Positions 43,707-52,775 of a stretch of 64,000 nucleotides of DNA are shown in pieces. Position 1 is the stretch's first letter. Each line of letters opens with the position of its first letter. The position numbers were made by a program, and so were the translations under genes. The stretch comes from Actinotignum urinale DSM 15805 (GTDB taxonomy: Bacteria; Actinomycetota; Actinomycetes; Actinomycetales; Actinomycetaceae), in NCBI RefSeq assembly GCF_000420445.1, contig NZ_ATUY01000001.1, forward strand, positions 124,001 to 188,000, in the 5' to 3' direction. The notes beneath the pieces were generated by a model that saw nothing but the letters and a program-made list of their open reading frames with translations, was not told where the DNA came from and did no database searches.

Positions 43707-44788
43707 CGGTGAGTCAACCATTCTCCGTAGAAAATACCGAGTGCGAGGAAGCCACACATGGCTTGAATAATCCAAAAACGGACAACCACGGTAACTTCTT
43801 TCCACCCTTTGAGTTCAAAATGATGATGGATGGGTGCCATTTTAAAGACACGTTTACGTTTCAGTTTAAAGACGCCCACCTGGATAACGTCGCTCATGAC
43901 TTCAAGAAGATAGAGCCCGCCGATGAGAATGGCAAGGAACTCAGTGTGGGTGTAGATGGAGAAACCGGCGAAGACTCCGCCGATGGCGAGAGAACCCGTG
44001 TCCCCCATAAAAATCTGGGCCGGGGAGGTGTTCCACCAGAGGAAACCAATGAGGGATCCCACCATGGCAACAGCAATAATATTGAGATCGCGCGGATCAC
44101 GTATGGCATAACAGCCCGGCGCTGCATCAATAAGGCCAAGGCACACATGATTCGTTTGCCACATGGTGATGTAAGTGTAGACGCCAAAGGCGATAATGGA
44201 GGCGCCCGTCGATAAACCATCTAAGCCGTCCGTGAGATTCACGGCGTTTGACCACGCGGTTAAGAGGAAATTCGACCAAATAATGAAAAGAATGACCGCG
44301 ACGATAGTTCCGGCAAAGGCAAGGCTTATGCGAGTATCGCGTACGAAGGACAGCGATGTTGAGGCCGGGGTAAGGTTATTTTCATTCGGGAAAAGAAGGG
44401 AAAGTATCGAGAAGGAAATTCCTACAATTCCCAAGCCGATTATCTTTGCCCACGGGGTCAGCCCCAGAGATTGCTTCTTAGAAATCTTTGTGAAATCGTC
44501 GGCAAAGCCGACTCCGCCCATGCCAACCATGAGGCCGAGAAGCAAAATTCCTGACGTTCCGGGAATCCTTTTTGCCACAATATTCGCGACGACATACGCG
44601 AGAATCACAGCGAAAATAATAATCAAACCGCCCATAGTCGGTGTTCCACGCTTCGTTTGATGCGAGGTGGGACCGTCCTGACGGATAAACTGACCGAACT
44701 GCTTCTTAACCAAAACTCGAATAAGTAATGGTGTTCCCGCCAAGGTTGCCAGTAACGACACCGCAAAAGCAACAAGCAAAGCCAGCAT
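43703..44788 (-). CDS. mraY: phospho-MurNAc-pentapeptide transferase
   Basis: Ten-helix membrane enzyme (361 aa) that makes lipid I from UDP-MurNAc-pentapeptide and undecaprenyl phosphate. Signatures: TKRGTPTMGGL, GFADDFTKI (Mg2+ Asp pair), NLTDGLDGLSTG, FMGDTGSLAIGG and MAPIHHHFELKGW. ATG 44788 shares one base with the murF stop (TAATG), with AAGGA 7 nt upstream; the longer frame to 44821 lies inside murF. Confidence 0.96.
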   Translation of the reverse strand: MLALLVAFAVSLLATLAGTPLLIRVLVKKQFGQFIRQDGPTSHQTKRGTPTMGGLIIIFAVILAYVVANIVAKRIPGTSGILLLGLMVGMGGVGFADDFTKISKKQSLGLTPWAKIIGLGIVGISFSILSLLFPNENNLTPASTSLSFVRDTRISLAFAGTIVAVILFIIWSNFLLTAWSNAVNLTDGLDGLSTGASIIAFGVYTYITMWQTNHVCLGLIDAAPGCYAIRDPRDLNIIAVAMVGSLIGFLWWNTSPAQIFMGDTGSLAIGGVFAGFSIYTHTEFLAILIGGLYLLEVMSDVIQVGVFKLKRKRVFKMAPIHHHFELKGWKEVTVVVRFWIIQAMCGFLALGIFYGEWLTHR

Positions 44789-46365
44789 TAATCGTCCTTC
44801 AATGTATCGGCAATTCTCCACACGCCAGAACCGTGTGAACCTTTGATGAGTAACACATCACCTTTGACTATCATACCTGTAATTTGGTCTAAAGCCTTAT
44901 CCCACGCACCCACATGAATGCAGTGGATTGGTAGGGTGGGTGAATCGGCGTTTTGGGCGGGGCGCGATGTGACGTCCGGTTCGGCGGGTGAATAGGCGAG
45001 AGAGGCGACGCACGATTCGGCGCGTGCCGAAAGTTCATCAGAAGCGCGCGCTACAACTTCGGTAGTGGCGCGCGGTGTGTGGGCGGAGTCGGCGGGTGAA
45101 TCGGCGAGAGAGGCGACGCGCGCGGCCTCGGCAAGGAAACGCATTTGCTCCCCAACGGCAATAACACACTCCACACCAGCGGCGCGCAACGGCTCTAAAA
45201 GCCCCGCATGAGCTGCCACGGACTCCTCGCCAAGCTCCAGCATGTCCCCAAGAAGCGCAATCTTTCGCCGGCCCTTCCCCAGCACGCCCAAAGCCTCAAT
45301 GCCCGCGCGCATCGACTCCGGATTAGCGTTATAGGAATCATCAATAACGGTAACCCCTGCTCGCTCCCACACATCCATGCGGTGAGGTGAGGCAGGACCG
45401 TTGGCTAGCGCAGCGACGACGTGAGATTTTTCGACGCCGAGGGCGCACGACGCAGCAGCGGCCGCGAGTGCATTGCTCACGTGGTGCGCGCCGACGAGGC
45501 CGAGATGGACGGGAGCGGACCATGCCGGGGTGGAAAGGAGAAACTGCGAGCGGCCGCGGGCATCTAGCTCACAATTGCTCGCCACAATATCGCCGTTCCC
45601 CGAAGCTGAAAACATGAGGACTCGCTCCCCCGTCATATCAGCCATGGCAGCCACACGCGGATCATCGGCATTCAAAACTGCCGTTCCGCCCGGCCTCATA
45701 TTCGCCACCAGCTCAGACTTCGCCTTCGCAACGTTCTCAATACCGCCAAACTCACCCACATGAGCATGCGCAACAGCCAACACAACCGCAACATCGGGAG
45801 TGGCAATAGAGGTCAAATATTCAATATTGCCCAGATTATCCGCGCCCATTTCGGACACCAAAGTATTCGTATCGGCACCAACACGTAGCGCCGTAAGCGG
45901 CATCCCAATTTCATTATTGAGCGACCCCGGCGGCGCAACAACTTCCCCCCGGGCTTCCATAATGGACGCCAGCAAGTCCTTCGTCGTCGTTTTACCAACG
46001 CTACCAGTTACGCCAATTACACGAAAATTCGGGTTCACCTCTCGCACGGCATCTATATTCGCGCGCGCAATCTTCCCTAATGCTTTCGGAACATCTTCCA
46101 CGCATATGACACGCTCCTTCGGCGCGCCATTCTCATAAGCCAACTCGGGATTCGCGCTCAATATCGCCACAGCCCCCGATTCCAGTGCCTTTCCCGCAAA
46201 AATATTGGGGTCCACACGCTCGCCTTTAATCGCGGCAAAAATAACACCCGGTGTAATCTTCGACGTATCCGTAACAACACCACACACAATATCCGTATCT
46301 GCTTCAGATACTGGAAGAACACCACCACTTTCGCCCGCCACCCAGCAAAGACTCATCTCAATCAC
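44788..46365 (-). CDS. murF: UDP-MurNAc-tripeptide--D-Ala-D-Ala ligase
   Basis: Mur ligase (525 aa) that adds D-Ala-D-Ala to complete the stem peptide. ATP loop [58 protein letters not shown] and [12 protein letters not shown] are intact. Unusually, an insertion of about 65 residues sits in the C-terminal domain before [13 protein letters not shown] and is built of a 36-residue tandem duplication ([12 protein letters not shown]... then [12 protein letters not shown]...). GTG 46365 overlaps the murE stop (GTGA). Confidence 0.95.
   Translation of the reverse strand: MIEMSLCWVAGESGGVLPVSEADTDIVCGVVTDTSKITPGVIFAAIKGERVDPNIFAGKALESGAVAILSANPELAYENGAPKERVICVEDVPKALGKIARANIDAVREVNPNFRVIGVTGSVGKTTTKDLLASIMEARGEVVAPPGSLNNEIGMPLTALRVGADTNTLVSEMGADNLGNIEYLTSIATPDVAVVLAVAHAHVGEFGGIENVAKAKSELVANMRPGGTAVLNADDPRVAAMADMTGERVLMFSASGNGDIVASNCELDARGRSQFLLSTPAWSAPVHLGLVGAHHVSNALAAAAASCALGVEKSHVVAALANGPASPHRMDVWERAGVTVIDDSYNANPESMRAGIEALGVLGKGRRKIALLGDMLELGEESVAAHAGLLEPLRAAGVECVIAVGEQMRFLAEAARVASLADSPADSAHTPRATTEVVARASDELSARAESCVASLAYSPAEPDVTSRPAQNADSPTLPIHCIHVGAWDKALDQITGMIVKGDVLLIKGSHGSGVWRIADTLKDD
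44936..45119. repeat. 108-bp in-frame duplication inside murF
   Basis: A 31-bp block (TCGGCGGGTGAAT then GGCGAGAGAGGCGACGC) occurs at 44981-45011 and 45089-45119, 108 bp (36 codons) apart, with one mismatch; a shorter trace (GGGTGAATCGGCG) is at about 44938. This creates the tandem repeat in MurF. Confidence 0.9.
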
Positions 46366-48059
46366 AGCGCATTTCCTTTCTGCCCCGCATTCCCTGCGCC
46401 CTGCGCACTATGCTCACCTTGTGCGCTTCCCGCACCCTCTGCATTTTCCGTGCCTTCCACATGTTCCGCGCCTTCCACATGTTTCACGCCGGCCTCACGT
46501 TCCGCTATTGCTTCACGCTCCGCTATTGCCTTACGTGCCTCAACACGATCGTCAAAAGGAATATCTCCGGCTGCCGTCGGCATAAACTCCTCATGCCCTC
46601 GCCCCGCAAGCAAAACCGTATCCTGTTTCCCCGCGTCAAGAATCGCCTCACGAATAGCATCCTGGCGCAACGCAACCTCCGTCGTCGTACCTCCACCACG
46701 CACACTCAAGGCGCCCTCAAGAAGAGCTGCACGAATCGGAGCTGGATCCTCCATATGGGGATCATCATCAGTTATATAAACGCGGTCCGCGAAACGCGCC
46801 ACCACGCGCCCCATCTCAGGACGCTTATCCACGTCACGCTCCCCCGCAGAACCCGTCACAACAATCAACTTGCCCGCAGTTGTTGGGCGCAAAGCCTTCA
46901 GCGCACTCTCCAATGCCGCCGCATTATGAGCAAAATCGACGACGACGCGCGGACACCGCCCCACAATCTCCATACGCCCCGGCACATGGGCATCAATACC
47001 CTCACCAATCACAGTCCGCATACCCTCAATACTCACACCGGATTCCACGAGCATGACGCACGCCAACGCGACATTCGAAATATTGAAATCTGCCGGCAAG
47101 AATGACGCAACCGGAAGCTCCCTGCCATCCGTGTGGCGGAGCATAAAACGTGTAGGTGTTCCCACCTGAATATCCTCAACCTGCCAGCCCTCACCTTCAA
47201 GGCGGGAAAACACCGCCAGCGGAACGCTCGCCTCGGTTTCTGAAGCCAGACGCTGCCCCCACGCATCATCGACGCACACAACGCAACGCCGGGAACATTC
47301 AGGAGTAAACAAGACTTTTTTCGCCTCGTAATACTCCTCCATTGTTTTATGGAAATCCAGGTGATCTTGGGTGAGATTCGTAAAACCAGCAACCGTGAAA
47401 CACACGGGTTTTGTCCGCCCCTGGGAAAGAGCGTGAGAGGAGACTTCCATCGCCACATCTGTTCCGCCCTTTTCTCGCAAAATAGCGAGCATTGCCTGCA
47501 AATCTGCCGGCATCGGCGTGGTGAGCTGGGCGGGAATCGCGTCTCCAGCCAGCCGGACCTCCACCGTCCCAATCAAACCCGTCACGCGCCCAAGTTTGCG
47601 TAAAAGATCATCGAGAATGTAGGTCGTCGTCGTTTTACCATTCGTTCCCGTCACCGCAAAAGAACGCAGGCAATCAGCAGGTTTCCCGTACATAAGAGCC
47701 GCAATATCGCCCAGCAACTCCCCCGGATTCTCCGCCGTTAAAAACGCCGGCATCCTGTGAATACGCGCATCCTTCAACAATTTTTTCGCGTTCTCCACAC
47801 CCTCAGCATCAGAAAAAATACACTGCGCCCCAGCCTTCACGGCATCCACAGCAAAACGGCTTCCATGCGTATGTGCACCGGGTAACGCCGCAAAAATATC
47901 GCCTTTACGAACACCCCAGGAACTCGCCGTCACCCCAGAAATATAGTGATGTCCCGTATCATCCACCTCAATAGGCAACTCTGGATGAAGGTTGCGAAGT
48001 TCCGCATACAGATGAACTGTTGTCATGCCGCTCACTCGCGGTCGAATATCTAAAGTCAC
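46362..48059 (-). CDS. murE: UDP-MurNAc-L-Ala-D-Glu--diamino acid ligase
   Basis: Mur ligase (565 aa) adding the third stem-peptide residue. ATP loop [51 protein letters not shown] and [15 protein letters not shown] are present. The amino-acid selectivity motif is DDDPHMEDP rather than DNPR, which argues against meso-diaminopimelate and for Lys or Orn. The last 50 residues are a low-complexity tail (AIAERE twice, then HVEG/AQGA units) made by 18-bp repeats. GTG 48059 shares one base with the ftsI stop (TAGTG), with GAGGAAG upstream; ATG 48026 is an alternative. Confidence 0.94.
   Translation of the reverse strand: MTLDIRPRVSGMTTVHLYAELRNLHPELPIEVDDTGHHYISGVTASSWGVRKGDIFAALPGAHTHGSRFAVDAVKAGAQCIFSDAEGVENAKKLLKDARIHRMPAFLTAENPGELLGDIAALMYGKPADCLRSFAVTGTNGKTTTTYILDDLLRKLGRVTGLIGTVEVRLAGDAIPAQLTTPMPADLQAMLAILREKGGTDVAMEVSSHALSQGRTKPVCFTVAGFTNLTQDHLDFHKTMEEYYEAKKVLFTPECSRRCVVCVDDAWGQRLASETEASVPLAVFSRLEGEGWQVEDIQVGTPTRFMLRHTDGRELPVASFLPADFNISNVALACVMLVESGVSIEGMRTVIGEGIDAHVPGRMEIVGRCPRVVVDFAHNAAALESALKALRPTTAGKLIVVTGSAGERDVDKRPEMGRVVARFADRVYITDDDPHMEDPAPIRAALLEGALSVRGGGTTTEVALRQDAIREAILDAGKQDTVLLAGRGHEEFMPTAAGDIPFDDRVEARKAIAEREAIAEREAGVKHVEGAEHVEGTENAEGAGSAQGEHSAQGAGNAGQKGNAL
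46452..46530. repeat. 18-bp repeats coding the MurE C-terminal tail
   Basis: GCCTTCCACATGTT occurs at 46452 and 46470, and TCCGCTATTGC at 46501 and 46519, each pair 18 bp (six codons) apart and in frame. They give the repeated [12 protein letters not shown] and AIAERE words near the MurE end. Confidence 0.9.
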
Positions 48060-49945
48060 TACTTCCTCATTTGATACGTAAACCATGGGTAAGTATCTAA
48101 CGGCACCGACGATGGCGAAACACCAAGATATCGCATACAGAAACTACCGAATTGGGCAAAAACAGGGGCAGCCGTGTCGCCACCGTAACCGTAGCCCGCT
48201 CCACCATACACCACAACGGCAATAGCAACCTGAGGTTTCTCAGCCGGCAACAAACCTGCAAAAGTACCCACACGTCCCGTCAGTTTACCGTTCTCATCAG
48301 GAACCTGAGCGGTACCCGTTTTACCGGCAACATTGTATCCAGGAACCTTGGCGAAATAACCCGTACCATAAGGTTGCGTAACACCCTGCATAATACTGTT
48401 CATTGTTTTCGCAGCTTTTTCACTAACAACACGATGAGATTCGCCCGTTACCGTCGGGACAGGTGTTCCATTCTCGCCGACCGTGGAATCAATAATGCGC
48501 GGAGGAATATAGACACCGTTATTACCAATCGTCGCGATCACCTGGCCAAGTTGGAGCGTCGTTAAAGCCCACGCCTGCCCGAACATTGTGGTGTAATGCT
48601 CACGTGGCCCCCACTTGCTCACGTCGCGAAGAATACCGGCGGATTCCGCGGGAAGCTCAATTCCGCTTAAACTACCTATCCCAAACTTTTTCATGTAGTT
48701 AAAACGATCCGTGTCCTTTATTGTGTCACCGATCTGAATCAAACCGGTGTTATAGGACATCGCAATAATTCCGGCAACCGTCATTCCCTGCGTACCGTGC
48801 GGTTCGTTATCACGAATCCGTTCCCCGTTAGGCATGGTAATAAGATCGGGCACCGTGTACTGAGTAAGTGGCGAAACCTTTCCCTGATCTAAAACGGCAG
48901 ACATGGTGAGAATTTTTCCCGTCGACCCAGGTTCCACCGGAGCTTGAACAGCTCGCGACCCCCACGCATCCGGGCTTGTTTCCGATAGTTTCGACGGATC
49001 AGGTGAATGTGAATCCGCGAGCGCCAACACACGTCCCGTCCCTATCTCAATAGCGACGGCCGAACCCCACTTCGCATTATTCTTTTGCACGCTTTCATTC
49101 AATGCTTGAGTGAGGCTGTTTTGAAGGTCGCGATCAATAGTGAGCGTCACGTCTCGTCCGTTTTTGGCTTCCACACGCTCAATTTTCCCGTTCGGCACCA
49201 CGGCGCCACCACCGGCGGTTTGTACCTTGAGGGAACCATCTTTCCCGGAAAGAATGGTGTTTTGGGTGCGTTCAACTCCTGCCTGCCCGGTTGGGCGTGA
49301 ATCTTTTTTCGTTTCGCCCACGTAGCCGAGAACATTTCCGCCCACATCCCCGTTGGGATATTCGCGTTTCATAATCTGTTCTGGTTCAATACCGTCAATA
49401 CGTAACGCGTTGATTTCTCGCCATTTTTCAGGCGAAATATCCTTTTTGATGTACACGAATGTGGATTTTACTTTGCCACCCAGGAGAAGTCCTCCCAATT
49501 CGGCACGGTCCATGTCCAGTTTCGGGGCCAGAAGTCTCGCCGCTTCAGCAGCTCCCGTGCCTAAAACGATGGGTTTTCCATCCTTATCTCGTTCAACTTT
49601 TCCGTCGCTATTTGTTTTGTAGTTGACGAATTCGCCGATTAATTTTTGGTTGACGCCAACGTTGTAACGCTCCACCGAGGTTGCCAGCACGGCACCTTTG
49701 GAATCCTTAATATCTCCACGTTTTGCGTGGAGCACATAGGTTCGTGTCCGGAAATTATCCGCAGCGTTCGCCAGAAAATCTGCGCGCAACACCTGCAAAT
49801 CCATAAGTCGCAGAACAAGAATAACGATTCCGAAAGCAAAACAGTAGGCAAGGAAACGGGTTCGTCGCGTATGCGCGTTTAAAGATGCCCGACGATGACG
49901 TCGCGAAGGTTTTTCGCTTCGTGAACGTTGTGCCGAGTCTGTCAT
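48059..49945 (-). CDS. ftsI: penicillin-binding protein, FtsI/PBP3-type transpeptidase
   Basis: Class B PBP (628 aa) cross-linking septal peptidoglycan. Basic cytoplasmic tail, one membrane helix (about residues 32-50), dimerisation domain (to about residue 260), then the transpeptidase with EPGSTGKIL (Ser341, Lys344), SYN (397-399) and GKTGTAQ (542-544). All three active-site motifs are intact. ATG 49945 directly follows the ftsL stop (TAAATG), with AAAGGA upstream. It is a target of beta-lactams. Confidence 0.96.
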   Translation of the reverse strand: MTDSAQRSRSEKPSRRHRRASLNAHTRRTRFLAYCFAFGIVILVLRLMDLQVLRADFLANAADNFRTRTYVLHAKRGDIKDSKGAVLATSVERYNVGVNQKLIGEFVNYKTNSDGKVERDKDGKPIVLGTGAAEAARLLAPKLDMDRAELGGLLLGGKVKSTFVYIKKDISPEKWREINALRIDGIEPEQIMKREYPNGDVGGNVLGYVGETKKDSRPTGQAGVERTQNTILSGKDGSLKVQTAGGGAVVPNGKIERVEAKNGRDVTLTIDRDLQNSLTQALNESVQKNNAKWGSAVAIEIGTGRVLALADSHSPDPSKLSETSPDAWGSRAVQAPVEPGSTGKILTMSAVLDQGKVSPLTQYTVPDLITMPNGERIRDNEPHGTQGMTVAGIIAMSYNTGLIQIGDTIKDTDRFNYMKKFGIGSLSGIELPAESAGILRDVSKWGPREHYTTMFGQAWALTTLQLGQVIATIGNNGVYIPPRIIDSTVGENGTPVPTVTGESHRVVSEKAAKTMNSIMQGVTQPYGTGYFAKVPGYNVAGKTGTAQVPDENGKLTGRVGTFAGLLPAEKPQVAIAVVVYGGAGYGYGGDTAAPVFAQFGSFCMRYLGVSPSSVPLDTYPWFTYQMRK

Positions 49946-50347
49946 TTATTTTCCTTTAAACGGTGGGTAAAGAGTCGCGTTGGCAAGATCTACATGCCAC
50001 ACTTCTTTGGGATTAACCATTACTAATCCTAATTGCTCTGCGTTCTTTTTCAGACCCTGTGGCGTTGAGGCGCCGACCACTTCATCCACAAGCGTAGATT
50101 CTTTCGCCCGGGCTTCATTAAGTTCATGGTTAACCGCCTGAATCTCATACGCGGTTGCCACCATACATGTGTTGAGCACGAACACCACGGCAAGTGCAGA
50201 AATGAGAATGGTTGCACATAAGAGCACCACACCCCAGAATCCATTGCGAACTACAGGTGTGGCAACAAGTTTTAGTTGTGGTGTACCAGAAATAACCGGG
50301 CGGTAGTCCACGCTTTGTGTAGCGTTGTTTTTTAACGCAGGGCTCAT
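49946..50347 (-). CDS. ftsL: FtsL-like division protein
   Basis: Small bitopic protein (133 aa): about 38 cytoplasmic residues, one helix (VVLLCATILISALAVVFVL), then a short outer coiled coil (ATAYEIQAVNHELNEARAKESTLVDEV) and a NAEQLGLVMVNPKEV end typical of actinobacterial FtsL. Sequence conservation is low as usual; the call rests on architecture and on its place between rsmH and ftsI. ATG 50347 overlaps the rsmH stop by 4 nt. Confidence 0.85.
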   Translation of the reverse strand: MSPALKNNATQSVDYRPVISGTPQLKLVATPVVRNGFWGVVLLCATILISALAVVFVLNTCMVATAYEIQAVNHELNEARAKESTLVDEVVGASTPQGLKKNAEQLGLVMVNPKEVWHVDLANATLYPPFKGK

Positions 50348-51537
50348 GAGCGACGGCCTTTCTGTTCGTGCGCGAAGCTGGTGTTTTCGCGAGAAGATGT
50401 GTGTTGTTGTGGTGATTGCTGTGATGATTGCTGTGGTGGTTGAGCGCCAGTTGCTCGACCACCAGTTGATTGAGCGCCAGTTGCTCGACCACCACCATGC
50501 TTAAGGGTGTGCGCTCCCGCACCTACTCCTTGCGCCCCGCCTCCACGCTTGGCGCGAATACGCTGCGTGGCACGTAAACGAACCGATGCGCTGCGGGGGT
50601 TCTCGGCAATTTCTTCTTCCGAAGCCTTGTATGCCCCGCGGGTGAGAAGCTTAAATTCGGGAGCAAATTCTTCTAATTCCACGGGTAGCCCACGAGGTGC
50701 CGAGGACGTACTTGCCGCAACAAAATTCCGTTTCACAATCTTGTCTTCAAGAGATTGATAAGATTCGACGACGATACAGCCACCAACACGCAAGGAATCC
50801 AACGCGGCGGGGATAGCACGTTCTAGGCACCCCAATTCGTCATTGACAGCAATGCGAAGCGCCTGGAATGCACGTTTTGCCGGGTTACCTCCTGTGCGAC
50901 GCGCGGGTGCCGGAATAACATCACGTATCAGATCGACGAGTTGCCCTGTTCGCGTGATGGGCTGCGTCGTGCGCCCTCGTACAATCTCTCGGGCAATATT
51001 GCGCGCAAATTTTTCCTCGCCGTAATCGCGCAGGATTTTCGTCAGCTCTTTGACGTCCAGATTCGCGAGAAGCTCGGCAGCATTCGCCCCGTCCTGCACA
51101 TTCATGCGCATATCGAGTGGAGCATCATGTGCGTAGGAAAAGCCACGTTCGCTTTCATCGAGCTGGAGCGAGGAAACGCCCGCGTCCAGAAGAATGGCGT
51201 CCACCCCACCTTCACTATCTTTGTGCCCATAATGCTGGGCGACGTTAGCTACCTCGTCGTATGTGGCGTGAACGGAAATAAAACGGGAACCGAAGGGGGC
51301 AAGGCGCTCGGTAGCAAGAGCGATTGCCTGTGGGTCACGATCAATGCCGATCACGGTGAGGTTGGGGAAAGCAAGGAGCGCAGCTTCCGTGTGTCCGCCC
51401 ATGCCGAGAGTGCAATCAATCATGATGGGGTTCTTTGGCGCTGTTTGTCCGGTAATTCCCCGGCTCAGGAAGTTAAGGCATGCCTGGGCAAGCACTGGCA
51501 CGTGGAGCGCGTTTCCCGCTGCAACATGTGTGTGCAT
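50344..51537 (-). CDS. rsmH: 16S rRNA (cytosine(1402)-N(4))-methyltransferase
   Basis: SAM-dependent methyltransferase (397 aa) for C1402 of 16S rRNA. HVPVLAQACLNFL start, SAM motif IDCTLGMGGHTEAAL, IDRDPQAIALA, LLDAGVSSLQLDESERGFSY, PAKRAFQALRIAVNDEL and VVESYQSLEDKIVKR. The normal HSLED is QSLED here. About 50 extra C-terminal residues are Gly/Gln/Ser-rich with GGRATGAQ twice. ATG 51537 with GAGGAAGGA upstream is used; the frame is open to 51621. Confidence 0.95.
   Translation of the reverse strand: MHTHVAAGNALHVPVLAQACLNFLSRGITGQTAPKNPIMIDCTLGMGGHTEAALLAFPNLTVIGIDRDPQAIALATERLAPFGSRFISVHATYDEVANVAQHYGHKDSEGGVDAILLDAGVSSLQLDESERGFSYAHDAPLDMRMNVQDGANAAELLANLDVKELTKILRDYGEEKFARNIAREIVRGRTTQPITRTGQLVDLIRDVIPAPARRTGGNPAKRAFQALRIAVNDELGCLERAIPAALDSLRVGGCIVVESYQSLEDKIVKRNFVAASTSSAPRGLPVELEEFAPEFKLLTRGAYKASEEEIAENPRSASVRLRATQRIRAKRGGGAQGVGAGAHTLKHGGGRATGAQSTGGRATGAQPPQQSSQQSPQQHTSSRENTSFAHEQKGRRS
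50442..50496. repeat. 30-bp in-frame repeat at the rsmH 3' end
   Basis: GAGCGCCAGTTGCTCGACCA occurs at 50442 and 50472, exactly 30 bp apart, coding the doubled GGRATGAQ of the RsmH tail. CAACAA-type repeats nearby add a Gln/Ser stretch. Confidence 0.9.
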
Positions 51538-51639
51538 TCGCCATCCTTCCTCATGATTCCTTAACAGAAAGGGATCCTTCTCGGGAGGCTTGAAGCTGGG
51601 GAATTGCCTCAAGAAAGCCACGAGAAAGATCTCTGACTG

Positions 51640-52071
51640 TTAGAAAAGCCCAGGTATTACTTCATCTTCGCGATCAGCAAAGGCTTCTTCCTGCGTATTC
51701 AGATAGGTGTCCCACGCTGAGGTATCCCAAATCTCGACGCGGTTACCGGTTCCGATAACAGTGAGATCGCGATCGAGACCGGCATAGGTGCGCAGGCGGG
51801 AAGGAATGGTTATCCTTCCCTGTTTATCTGGAACATCGTCGACGGCGCCGGAGAGCAAGACTCGAATGTAGGAGCGTGCTTCTTTTGACGTCAATGGGGC
51901 CTGAGCCAAGGTTTTCTGCAATTCCATGAAATCCGCTATGGGGAAAACGTAGATGCAGTGTTCTTGGCCTCTGGTCATTACCAGTCCACCTTGAAGCTGA
52001 TCACGGAACTTGGCGGGCAAGATAATGCGTCCTTTGGCGTCCAACTTTGGCTCGTAGGTTCCAAGGAACAT
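51640..52071 (-). CDS. mraZ: transcriptional regulator MraZ
   Basis: MraZ (143 aa), AbrB-like DNA-binding protein in two repeats: [26 protein letters not shown] and [18 protein letters not shown]. It controls the dcw operon it heads by binding short direct repeats upstream. ATG 52071 has AAGGGGG 8 nt upstream; GTG 52080 is a less likely start. Three AAAGTGG repeats spaced 10 bp lie just before it. Confidence 0.95.
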   Translation of the reverse strand: MFLGTYEPKLDAKGRIILPAKFRDQLQGGLVMTRGQEHCIYVFPIADFMELQKTLAQAPLTSKEARSYIRVLLSGAVDDVPDKQGRITIPSRLRTYAGLDRDLTVIGTGNRVEIWDTSAWDTYLNTQEEAFADREDEVIPGLF

Positions 52072-52100
52072 CCCTCGCACCCCCTTCGTTCACGATGTCT

Positions 52101-52127
52101 CCACTTTACTCCACTTTGAACCACTTT
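52101..52127 (-). promoter_or_regulatory. MraZ operator, three 10-bp direct repeats
   Basis: On the minus strand AAAGTGG is repeated three times with 3-nt spacers (complement CCACTTT at 52101, 52111 and 52121). MraZ of other bacteria binds such head-to-tail repeats (AAAGTG[T/G]N3 in mycoplasma, TGGGN-N5 in E. coli), so this is very probably the autoregulatory site of the dcw cluster. An AT-rich promoter region lies further upstream (about 52150-52180). Confidence 0.85.
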
Positions 52128-52261
52128 TTGAGGAAGTTGGTCCCTGTGATATATAAATTTAGCATAAAATCAAGGAAAAGTCGGTGGAGGGATTTTTTTC
52201 ATATTGCCCCGGCGTGTCGCGGAGGTTATATGTTGCAGAGCTGAGAAAAAGGGAACAAAAA

Positions 52262-52289
52262 ATGGCACCCCTGTTGCCAAGGGTGCCAT
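52262..52289 (-). terminator. intrinsic terminator after the DUF3040 gene
   Basis: Stem ATGGCACCC (52262-52270) with its complement at 52281-52289 and a 10-nt loop; on the minus strand a run of T (complement of 52257-52262) follows at once. A standard Rho-independent terminator, insulating the mraZ promoter from DUF3040. It is the only hairpin in the window with a proper T-tract. Confidence 0.85.
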
Positions 52290-52327
52290 CGAATCAGGCG
52301 AAATCTTGCGGAAAATCCTAAGGTTAA

Positions 52328-52732
52328 CTACTTGCCGAAACGGCGCCGATACTTATCGAACTTCTCCGCCTGCTTATTCATAAAGTCTCCAAATACTCCG
52401 CCGGAGCTGGGTTTCGCCGCCTCAGAAGCATCAACCGTCACTGTCTTGGTGCGAATACCGACCAAAATAAACCACACGCCGTACATCATGACGAGGACTC
52501 CGGCGATCCCTATCCACCACAAATTGGATTGCGAAACTCCCCCGATAAGGACACCTACGCCAACAACTGTGATCAGCAAGCCTAAAACCAGGTTCCTTAC
52601 GGAAATTTGACGAGTAATCGCCTCAACCTGCTCAGGGGCAGGGTTCATGTTATCCGCAAAATTCGGATCGTCATTAGTGAGCTGGGCTTCGAGTTGCTCC
52701 AGCATCTTTTTTTCGTAGTCGGATAGCGCCAC
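52328..52732 (-). CDS. DUF3040 membrane protein
   Basis: Actinobacterial DUF3040 protein (134 aa): MALSDYEKKMLEQLEAQL is the family's N-terminal signature, followed by two adjacent helices (about residues 46-66 and 70-93) and a charged tail. Function unknown. It is often encoded next to mraZ and dinB in Actinobacteria. GTG 52732 with AAGGAGG upstream. Confidence 0.9.
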   Translation of the reverse strand: MALSDYEKKMLEQLEAQLTNDDPNFADNMNPAPEQVEAITRQISVRNLVLGLLITVVGVGVLIGGVSQSNLWWIGIAGVLVMMYGVWFILVGIRTKTVTVDASEAAKPSSGGVFGDFMNKQAEKFDKYRRRFGK

Positions 52733-52775
52733 GATGCCTCCTTATATTCCTCGCTTTAGTTTAGCGTGAACTTCG

